Assembly (NCBI GenBank): GCA_003024985.2
Contig: PXIH01S0015198.1
Direction: 5' to 3' (one strand)
DNA from: Euperipatoides rowelli
Taxonomy: Eukaryota; Onychophora; Udeonychophora; Euonychophora; Peripatopsidae
Length of the DNA: 11,129 bases
Under the pieces are notes generated by a model that had not been told where the DNA came from, searched no databases, and saw only the letters and a list, made by a program, of their open reading frames with translations. Numbering within the stretch: the stretch's first letter is position 1; each line of letters starts with the position of its first letter. Of this stretch, positions 1 through 6,403 are shown piece after piece. A program made the translations under genes and the position numbers.

Positions 1-1066
1 ATACAATAATAATAAATGGTTTCAATATCCGAAAATAATGTCTTGTTGAATTCAAAATATAAATTTTGAGGTGTTAGAAAACTTTTGAATATAATTCATA
101 GTATTCCCGTTTTTAAATAACTGTATTTTTTTTTTTTTAACAATAACTGTATTTGTTTATTATTGTTCTGTTCAATACTTAAAATGATCACCAGGTTATA
201 ATGAATTTTTCATAATGATAATTCTAAATTATTTATCTTTTTTTTTTTTTTTCAATTAGATTTGCGGCAATATTAGTCGATTACAAATTACATTTAAATA
301 TGAATAAAATTAATCATTTTGTTTGAGATAAATTTTATTTATTAGGATTGCAGAAAATGAGAAATTTATTACAAAATATTGTTTCTTATCCTCGTGACTT
401 CCAGCACATGTAGACAATAATAATAAAATTCTAAATATTTATTATTCCCAAGTTATTCCTAACTTATTACTTTTAAAAATCATGAAAATTATAAAATGAT
501 TTATTTCAAACTTTTTTTTTTATTACCAAGTTTTATTATTGTCTTTTAATAATTATTACAACATTTTATGAGTAATAAAACATCTACATTTTAAATCTCT
601 GATTTTATTTTAAAAATAAAAATTCTAATTTCTTTTTTTTAAACATGATATAATAAATAGTATAATAATTTAACACATGAGAAAAAACAAATAATACAAA
701 TTTTAATTAGCAGAAAAATTCCAGGAAGTCACGTGGCTCGAATTCATGCCATCAACACTATAAATGGCTATATTCCAGTTTATGTGCTCCCAAAGATGGC
801 CACCTTTCAGACGAACATTAACACTAATTAACAGACACAGTTCTAATTTCAAAATATTGAATTATTATTAAAAACATCAATTCAAAGTTTGAATTATTAT
901 TACAAACAACAATTTAAAATAACGAATTAATATTAAAAATAAAAATACAATATTTTTGACCTTAGAAATATATGCTGTTAATTATCACTAATTTACATAT
1001 GTTATAATAAACAATTTCAATGATCCACTAACCTTAAAACTACAGTGATCCTATTATAAAGGATTA
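1..1066. other. A+T-rich intergenic DNA, no gene seen
   Basis: No reading frame of note occurs on either strand. The stretch is dominated by A/T runs, including poly-T tracts near 127-139, 239-252 and 510-522. Two things stand out: a block of clearly higher GC at about 720-840 (near 42% by hand count) and a short tandem repeat at 845-942, listed separately. Otherwise it looks like neutral, decayed DNA upstream of the LINE insertion. Confidence 0.7.
845..942. repeat. Three-copy 32-34 bp tandem repeat
   Basis: Three adjacent copies start at 845, 879 and 911. Each opens with AATT(T)CAAA or a variant, continues with GAATTATTATTA or a variant, and ends in an A-rich tail. Copies 1 and 2 are the closest; copy 3 has drifted (AATTTAAAATAACG). 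This is a small A/T minisatellite, probably from replication slippage, with no sign of function. Confidence 0.65.
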
Positions 1067-1080
1067 ATATAAAAAGAGCC
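1067..1080 (+). repeat. 5' target-site duplication of the LINE
   Basis: ATATAAAAAGAGCC sits immediately before the GC-rich 5' end of the LINE. It matches the 14 bases after the A/T-rich tail of the element (5836-5849) at 13 of 14 positions. Such flanking direct repeats come from staggered cleavage during target-primed reverse transcription, and here they fix both ends of the insertion. Confidence 0.85.
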
Positions 1081-1092
1081 TCACTTCCGTTT

Positions 1093-1126
1093 AAGATGTC
1101 AAGATGTCGGCCTCTATCCAGAGGCC
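1093..1126 (+). promoter_or_regulatory. LINE 5' UTR: YY1-like box and a hairpin
   Basis: AAGATGTC occurs twice in tandem (1093-1100, 1101-1108). The second copy lies in CAAGATGTCGGC (1100-1111), one base from CAAGATGGCGGC, the YY1-type box known near the 5' end of mammalian L1. It is followed by a perfect 7-bp inverted repeat, GGCCTCT/AGAGGCC with loop ATCC (1109-1126). Internal 5' UTR promoters are usual in LINEs; a regulatory role here is inferred from resemblance and position only. Confidence 0.45.
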
Positions 1127-2384
1127 TCTAGCCAGATCTCAGCCGATGCTTATCAAAAAAATCTTCTGCAATGGTTTAATAAATTGGAAAGTGACTTGGT
1201 TTCTTTTTACTCTTCTAGTGCTGATACTTTTAATAACTCTGAAAGGTATATGAAACTTTTGAAAAGCTTAAATTATTGGCACAAGGCCATACACCTAGTT
1301 TACTCCCCTAAACGATTGATTGATATTTACATTGTTCAGCAAGAGTTTGGATGTAAGACTGAATGCTGTTGATGTAATTTTATAAGTTGTTAGAATTATT
1401 GGAAAAGATGCCATTATCAGCATTTATTTCCCTAGAAATTCATGCTATTTGGGTATTGACCTCGTTTTGGAGGAAAGAAATTGCAGTTACAGCTAATATT
1501 TAGGGTTTTCAATAATAGTTTTGTTGTGTCCTCTTTATTGTGTGAATTGTGTCAGCATGTTGACATAAGAGTACACTGGTTTCGTGTGGATGGAGATATT
1601 ACTAGATGAGACCGTAGGTTAAGATTGTCAAGATTGATAATGAGGAGTTTGGAGTTGGGGCAGATTTAAGTTTTAAATCTAGCCTTATTTGATCAAAGCC
1701 ATGCTAATACCAGGAATTCAGCTTCAAACAATCTCCCATGTTATGAATGTTGGTGGAATTCCTATTTTATTAACAATTAATTGAAGGGAGTCTATATGTC
1801 TTTCATGTCGACAGATATGCCACAAGGAGTGTACTTACAAGAGATGCCCGAAGTGTCACAAGTTGTTTACGGGAGAGCATCAGAATTGTACTCATCAAGG
1901 GGAAAAGTTACTTTATTCTGCTGTTTTGAAAAATATGACTATATTTGGGGAAGATCAAAATGAGACACCCTAGTTTGCCTATTGATGGAGCTAACTCAGT
2001 GAATATTAATTATGTTGATGCCTCAGACTCCGGAGTTGTCCAAAGAGAAAGTACCTGTGGAAATTCAGCAGATTTTTAGTGATCATGGGAGTCTATATTC
2101 TAACCCTGAATTTAAATTGTGGCAGGAAGCTGGGGCGCAGACATCACCTCTCAGCACTGATAACAAGGAGATGTAAGAAGTTGACCCTGAGATTGTCATT
2201 CAGGAGGAGATGGATAGAGCTAGGGGTCCTTTTCTTCAATTTTATGAAGAAGTAAAAGAAAAAAGGTGTGTTACTTAAGTCTAATAACATTGAACCAACA
2301 GAAGAAGTGAATGGTAAATCTATTTCTAATGGTAAATCTATTTCTATTTCGAAGGTAAGGATTGTTGAGTCTCCAAGTACGTAA
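1104..2384 (+). pseudogene. LINE ORF1 (Gag-like RNA-binding protein), broken
   Basis: ORF1 of L1/Tx1-type LINEs makes a nucleic-acid-binding chaperone that packages element RNA. Here it survives as pieces in different frames. About 1124-1372 encodes a helical-looking stretch (LESDLVSFYSSSADTF). A frame read from 1683 gives VGGIPILLTIN and then a Cys/His-rich block at 1797-1889 with CLSCRQICHKEC, CPKCHK and a final HQNC: a decayed pair of zinc knuckles, the expected place near the Gag C-terminus. An acidic C-terminal part follows at about 2017-2277 (FSDHGSLYSNPEF), then 2277-2384 ending in VRIVESPST and a TAA. Stops occur at 1680, 1782, 1971, 2174 and 2276 with several frameshifts between. The true start is uncertain: ATG 1104 lies in the 5' UTR-like segment and in a different frame from the helical part. 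The stop falls 13 bp before the ORF2 ATG. Confidence 0.75.
2310..2345 (+). repeat. Perfect 18-bp tandem duplication in ORF1 tail
   Basis: AATGGTAAATCTATTTCT occurs twice head to tail (2310-2327, 2328-2345), encoding NGKSIS twice in the local frame. Because 18 is a multiple of three, it would have kept the ORF1 frame. Both copies are identical although the rest of the element is decayed, so this may be a recent slippage event. Confidence 0.85.
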
Positions 2385-2397
2385 TGCATGTCCACTA

Positions 2398-3317
2398 ATG
2401 GCTGGTTTAAATAGACTTTCTATTTTTTCTGTTAATGTTCAATCTGTGAATGTATATAGTAAAGCTTTTATTATTTTAAAATACATTATTAGTGAGAAGC
2501 CTGGTATGATTTTCTTACATGAAACTCGGCAGAGAAAATCTGATTCTGATAGTATTTGGAAGCATTTCACTACTGAATAATTTATGTTGTTTATGAAAAT
2601 TGTTTGAATATATGTAGGCAGGGATTGGCTGTTTTATTATCAAAAAATTTATACTCCTATATGGTGGCAGTCAAAAATATTAAATAGAACATTATGGCAG
2701 TTGAAATGACATTTAATTTTCATTGGTTTACTTTACTGAATGTTCATGCTCCTATTCTTTCTAGTCTGAGAATTGAATTTTATATACAGTTGTCATTGTA
2801 TCTGACTACTTCCTTTGGTAGTCTTGTTGTCATGGGTGACTACAACTTTAACTCGTCTTCCAAGGAAATTTGCAATGCTAGATTCATGGACAAGTTTGGT
2901 TTGATATATGTGACAATTCTTCGTAATATGGATCATATCAAAACTTGAAGAGATAATAGATTGAGTAACAGACTTGATCAAGCTTTAATTACTGATAGCC
3001 TACTTAGCTCAATTCGCCTAAAATATGATTTTATTCCATTCTCCGATCATGTGATGTTGAAGTTATACCGTGTTTCAACTTTTGAAGATAAAAAGTATTT
3101 CAGGATTGGAGTTTCCCCTTACTGGACTGGGTTCATGATGGACAGATTTTTGTCATTGAACTTGAATATTTCTCTCAAACCATTGCACTTGTTAAATCCT
3201 TACCTTAAATGGATTTTGCTTAAGGATTCTGCTTATAGCTTTGTACTTCAGCAAACTTTTGATGAAGAAAAAAGGACTAAGGCTGAGATTAAAAACTATG
3301 ATAATGTGATTAATTGA
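2398..3317 (+). pseudogene. AP-type endonuclease domain of LINE ORF2
   Basis: This exonuclease-endonuclease-phosphatase fold domain nicks the target strand that primes reverse transcription. Recognisable motifs in order: NVQSVN with the metal-site Asn (2434), FLHETR with the catalytic Glu (2521; the family usually has QET), LLNVHAP (near 2735-2755), VMGDYNF with the GD-N core (2835-2846; usually GDFN), RLDQ (2970-2981) and FSDH with the terminal Asp-His (3042-3050). The key acidic and His residues are therefore still present. The domain is split by a frameshift near 2575 (frame of 2398-2580 to the frame of 2583-3317) and by stops at 2685 and 2946. The order and spacing fit LINE endonucleases, not cellular AP endonucleases, because reverse transcriptase follows directly. 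Confidence 0.85.
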
Positions 3318-3858
3318 CTTCTCAATAGTTCTCAAGCCTCTGAAGGTGAACTTTTAAAGTTAAAATATCGTAAAGAGTATTTGCTTACAGTTGAAAGTAA
3401 GAATTTTTGGTTTAAATGTAAAAAAGAGATCTTTCTATCAAAGTGGTCTCATAGGTGGAATCTTCTTGCTTTTCTGAGGAAAATAAATCATGTCACTAAC
3501 ATTCATATTTTTAAAGTTGGGAATGTTTTATATGAAAATGATCTAGATATTATAAGGAATGCCAATCTGACTTTCTGTTTAATGTAGAGAATGCTTTTAA
3601 ATATAAAAAAGACTTTAGTAAATTTGATATTGTTAATCCTGGTAGAACTTTTAAGATTTTTAAGTCTAAAAATGATCTTTTATCTGATGTTGACCTTTCA
3701 TTGTTTGATCAGCAGATTTCTGTTGAGGAGGTAGTTTCAGTAATAACTACATCTAGATCTGATGGCTCATCTGGACCATATAGGTTGGGCTATTCCTTTT
3801 ATAATGTGATGGGACCGCAGAGAGTTCAATTTTAGGTAGAATATATGAATTCCAGGGT

Positions 3859-5454
3859 ATGCTTGAAGACAAAATTCTGTCCCAACACAATTGTGCCTTT
3901 GTGAAAATGATCCCTAAATCTAACAATCCTAATGTATATATTACTGATGTCACAGAATATAGGCCAATAGCCCTAATGAATATTGAGATTAAGTTGTTGC
4001 AAAAAGTCTTGTTGAAGAGGATCTCTCCAGTGGTTGAAAGTCTCTTGCCTGAAGGAGTGTTTGGAGTTAAGGGGAGACCGATCTCTAAGGCTCTGATGCT
4101 GTTGCATGCATTGTTTAGTTTGGAATATAAGAAGGCTAGATCCTATATTTATATTGTTAAGGTCGACATGTCAAATGTGTTTACCTGTGTCAATCTGACA
4201 CATTTGGAAGGAATTCTTCTTAGAATCTTGGGTGAAAATAAAACTACAAGGCTGTTAATTGGATTAGTGAAGAATAAGTCTGTAGCCGTTATAAACCAGA
4301 AGAAATATTCACATTTCGATTGTCTTCCAAATGCTATCTTGCAGGGATCTCTTCTGTCCTCTGTATTGTATTCTATTTATCTTATGGACTTAATCATTCA
4401 CTTAAAAAATTGTTCAAGAGGGGTTTGGATTTTCAATAAGTTATTGAAGATTAATTTGATATCCTATATTGATGATATCAATGTGGTAGTCTCTTCTAGA
4501 GAACAAATATGTGCAGTCTACAGAACATTGAGTTTGTTTGTTCAAACTACTGGATCAAAAATTAACTTTGAAAAGTCGTATATTTGCAGAAACAAGAAGG
4601 TGATCTCTTATAGAGATATGTGTGGGTCCCACCTGCTAATATTAGGAATTCCTTTTCCAGTTGCCAACTCCAGATCATTGTTGAATGGTTTACTGAAGGA
4701 CAAGCTTGAAGAAATGAAGTTGATTGCAAGGAGGATTTCCTGTTTGTCTGTTGGATGGATCGATAGAGTCAGATTGATCAATACTCTAATAATATCAAAA
4801 TTGGTCTATTATATGCCCTTTATCCTTGTGAATAAGAAGTTTTTTGTGAAGTTTTGCAGGATAAGACAAATGTGTATTTTAGGCAAGTTTAAATATATGG
4901 GGAATGAAACGGTTATTATGTGCCATAGGAATGGGGGCCTTGGGTTGATTGATGTCTTGACTTTGATTACAGTCATATTATATAAGTTTGTCTTCCCAAA
5001 TATATCTCAGGACTCTGTCTTGAGGAGATTATTGGAAATGAAGTGTCACAGTGATTCTTCTCTCCTGTCAGTTTGGATAAGAGAGTTTAGAGAGATTAAG
5101 CAAATTTTTAAAGATGGCTCTAAGATCCGATATAAGAAGTTAGCTCTCTTAATGATAGGGAAAGTGGAGGTGGTATCAGGAACTCTCTCGGAACGGAACT
5201 CTCTGGTAGATCTTAAGAATATTGCTAAATTGAGAGTTGAAGGTAACTTCCAAAACTTTTTGATTTGGTTTGCTTTGGGCATTCTTTCCACGAAGAAAAT
5301 ACTGAAGAAAATTGATATTATAAAAACTTATAATGTTGATTGTCCGTTAGGATGTTGCCAGTCTGAGGATCTCGTTCATTTGTTGCGGTTCTGTCTGAAG
5401 GTTATGCCAAATATTTGTATGTCATTAGAAAGACCTGGAGGAAGTATAGGTTAG
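3859..5454 (+). CDS. Open reverse-transcriptase segment of LINE ORF2
   Basis: A 531-codon open stretch from the first ATG. The frame is open from about 3823 with sensible LINE sequence (SILGRIYEFQG), so the ATG is not a real start; this is an internal slice of ORF2. Residues counted from that ATG: YRPIALMN at 34-41 (fingers), GRPIS at 72-76, VKVDMSNVF with the motif-A Asp at 103, LQGSLLSS at 161-168 (motif B), YIDD at 203-206 (motif C, both Asp present), GSKINFEKS at 232-240, LGIPF at 262-266, GGLGLIDV at 359-366, and a C-terminal CPLGC...H...C knuckle at 495-512, typical of LINE ORF2 tails. All three catalytic Asp are kept. Motif A has drifted (NVFTCVN where AFD-V is usual). The last 20 or so residues are out of frame: the family-like sequence moves to another frame near 5394. 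No RNase H domain. Translation as a separate protein is not supported. Confidence 0.85.
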   Translation: MLEDKILSQHNCAFVKMIPKSNNPNVYITDVTEYRPIALMNIEIKLLQKVLLKRISPVVESLLPEGVFGVKGRPISKALMLLHALFSLEYKKARSYIYIVKVDMSNVFTCVNLTHLEGILLRILGENKTTRLLIGLVKNKSVAVINQKKYSHFDCLPNAILQGSLLSSVLYSIYLMDLIIHLKNCSRGVWIFNKLLKINLISYIDDINVVVSSREQICAVYRTLSLFVQTTGSKINFEKSYICRNKKVISYRDMCGSHLLILGIPFPVANSRSLLNGLLKDKLEEMKLIARRISCLSVGWIDRVRLINTLIISKLVYYMPFILVNKKFFVKFCRIRQMCILGKFKYMGNETVIMCHRNGGLGLIDVLTLITVILYKFVFPNISQDSVLRRLLEMKCHSDSSLLSVWIREFREIKQIFKDGSKIRYKKLALLMIGKVEVVSGTLSERNSLVDLKNIAKLRVEGNFQNFLIWFALGILSTKKILKKIDIIKTYNVDCPLGCCQSEDLVHLLRFCLKVMPNICMSLERPGGSIG

Positions 5455-5689
5455 ATCGTGCTTGGTCAAAGCAGTCAATTGAAGAAATGAACATCAAAGT
5501 ACAAAAGTTTGTTTTTGTCCTTTTTTTGGCCTCATGGAATATGCGCTGCAAGATTGTATTTAAAATTTGGGCAGTGGAAGTGGGTCTGCGAACTTTGTAA
5601 CTGCAGTACATGATGAATATAGGAAAGATTTATTCTTTCTTCCAGATACTGTATTTGATGCCTTATGGGACTCTAAAGTTGTAACTTAA
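5394..5689 (+). pseudogene. C-terminal tail of LINE ORF2 in shifted frames
   Basis: After the CCHC motif the coding sense moves to another frame near 5394, reading SEGYAKYLYVIRKTWRKYR on to FLASWNMRCKIVFKIW, then shifts again near 5576 to a frame reading FVTAVHDEYRKDLFFLP and ending at TAA 5687. The aromatic and basic C-terminal sequence after the knuckle is what L1/Tx1 ORF2 proteins carry. Each shift is a one- or two-base event. The final TAA is taken as the ORF2 end because a non-coding, A/T-rich 3' UTR follows. Confidence 0.65.
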
Positions 5690-5835
5690 AGCTATGATCT
5701 TATGGGATAGTGTATAGCCGAGAAACTTTGATTGCAGTATTGCTGTTAATTGGGTTTTATTTTGGACTGAAATCCCAGTTGCAATTTTATGTTGTATATA
5801 TTGTTCTTTTCTTTTAATATAATAATAAAAAATAT
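5690..5835 (+). other. LINE 3' UTR and A/T-rich tail
   Basis: About 145 bp follow the ORF2 stop, ending in a tail of AAT and A runs rather than a pure poly-A. A potential stem-loop spans 5739-5785: ATTGC (5739-5743) pairs with GCAAT (5781-5785), and AATTGGG (5748-5754) with CCCAGTT (5774-5780) using one G-U pair, with TTT/AAA continuing inwards. Some LINEs rely on a 3' hairpin for recognition by their own reverse transcriptase; that role is only inferred here. Confidence 0.6.
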
Positions 5836-5849
5836 ATATAGAAAGAGCC
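5836..5849 (+). repeat. 3' target-site duplication of the LINE
   Basis: ATATAGAAAGAGCC directly follows the A/T-rich tail and repeats the 14 bases at 1067-1080 with one A/G difference. The single change suggests the insertion is old enough to have drifted, in keeping with the broken ORFs. Confidence 0.85.
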
Positions 5850-5879
5850 AAAACTATTACTACATAACATGTATTAAAC

Positions 5880-6245
5880 ACCCTTAAGATTTGATTACAT
5901 TACCAATCTTAACCCTTACCCTGATCCCTAACTCCAACTACAAGTGAAATGTTACTTTTCTCCAATCCTAGGATAATCTAGAATGGCAATAACCCTTTTG
6001 AGATAGTTTTAATATTTTGTTAAATCCTAACCTTAACCGTTATCATAATCACTAACTCCAACTATGAGTGAAACCTACTTATCCCTTACTCTAAGATAAT
6101 CTAGAAGTGCAATATACCTTTTTGGATAGTTTTAATATTTATTACAACCCAGACCTTAACCCTAACTCCATCTATTACTAAAATCTGCTTTCCCCCAATC
6201 CCACGATAAGCAAGAGGTGCAATAACCATTTTTTAATAGTTTTAA
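5880..6245. repeat. Three-copy minisatellite with CCCTAA-like words
   Basis: Three diverged direct copies begin near 5908, 6027 and 6148. Each runs through C-rich words such as CCTAACCTTAACC, then CTAACTCCAACTA-GAGTGAAA or a variant, then CTAGAA(G)TGCAATA-CC, and ends in GATAGTTTTAATATT or a variant. The period is about 123 bp between copies 1 and 2 and about 110 bp between copies 2 and 3, because copy 3 lacks a stretch after its CTTAACC block. A partial leading copy may start at 5880. The C-rich part resembles the complement of TTAGGG repeats but is degenerate and interspersed, so it is not a telomere. No gene. Confidence 0.75.
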
Positions 6246-6260
6246 AGAATACACTAACCA

Positions 6261-6403
6261 TATCTCCTTATATGGAAGAAATTTTAAAATCAAAATCCTT
6301 AATTTCTAACAATAATCAAATAATCTCAAGACTACAAAAACTCTATATCCAACTTATTTGAAAGAAATTTGAGAATAAAAAATTGTTGATTTCTAACAAA
6401 CAT
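6261..6403. repeat. Degenerate ~85-bp tandem duplication
   Basis: A segment at about 6261-6316 (TATCTCCTTAT, then GAAGAAATTTT, ending TTTCTAACAATAAT) is echoed at about 6344-6403 (TATATCC, then GAAAGAAATTT, ending TTTCTAACAAACAT) at an offset of 84-87 bp. Similarity is moderate and A/T-rich, so it could be partly compositional. It directly follows the minisatellite. Confidence 0.4.

Larger units (their letters stand above)
2398..5689 (+). pseudogene. LINE ORF2 (endonuclease-reverse transcriptase), broken
   Basis: ORF2 proteins nick target DNA and reverse-transcribe element RNA at the nick. About 1,097 codon-equivalents run from ATG 2398, 13 bp after the ORF1 stop, to TAA 5687, close to usual L1/Tx1 length. 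Domains in order: AP-type endonuclease (2398 to about 3320), linker and reverse-transcriptase lead-in (3320-3820), reverse transcriptase (3823 to about 4900), C-terminal region with a CCHC motif (to 5689). The frame must change near 2575, 3570, 3820, 5394 and 5576, and in-frame stops lie at 2685 (TAG), 2946 (TGA) and 3315 (TGA). The two TGA codons look like single-base nonsense changes, since the frame continues normally on both sides. The lead-in segment 3557-3835 encodes ISVEEVVSVITTSRSDGSSG, the expected block just before the reverse-transcriptase fingers. As written, no functional ORF2 protein can be made. Confidence 0.9.
1081..5835 (+). mobile_element. Nearly full-length L1/Tx1-type LINE, inactive
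   Basis: A non-LTR retrotransposon copy of about 4.75 kb, bounded by a 14-bp target-site duplication. In order it holds a 5' UTR of about 40-60 bp starting TCACTTCCG, an ORF1 relic with a Cys/His knuckle region, a 13-bp spacer, an ORF2 relic (AP-type endonuclease, reverse transcriptase, C-terminal CCHC), a 3' UTR of about 145 bp and an A/T-rich tail ending in repeated AAT and A runs. Two separate ORFs, an APE endonuclease, no RNase H, and reverse-transcriptase motifs GRPIS, YIDD and GSKINFEKS together indicate the L1/Tx1 superfamily; GR(S/P)I and the SG.K.N..KS-like block lean towards the Tx1 group. Many stops and frameshifts in both ORFs make it non-autonomous. The 5' end appears complete, which is uncommon for LINE copies. 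Assignment to superfamily is firm; the Tx1 subgroup is an inference. Confidence 0.92.

Noticed and set aside
393-740. Inverted repeat between GTGACTTCC (394-402) and GGAAGTCAC (724-732)
   Set aside because: Only about nine bases match exactly and the flanks do not extend the pairing; chance is likely.
845-942. CRISPR-like array
   Set aside because: Units are adjacent and similar throughout, with no unique spacers, in an evidently eukaryotic sequence.
1781-1963. A 60-codon + strand frame starting at a TTG
   Set aside because: The adjacent frame holds the Cys/His-rich knuckle block of ORF1, so this frame is a shadow.
3859-5454. A domesticated host gene or a retron/group II intron reverse transcriptase
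   Set aside because: It sits in frame with LINE lead-in sequence, after an APE endonuclease and before a LINE-type CCHC tail, inside target-site duplications; it is part of the LINE.
5880-6245. True telomeric array
   Set aside because: CCCTAA words are scattered and degenerate inside a much longer unit, without a run of perfect repeats.
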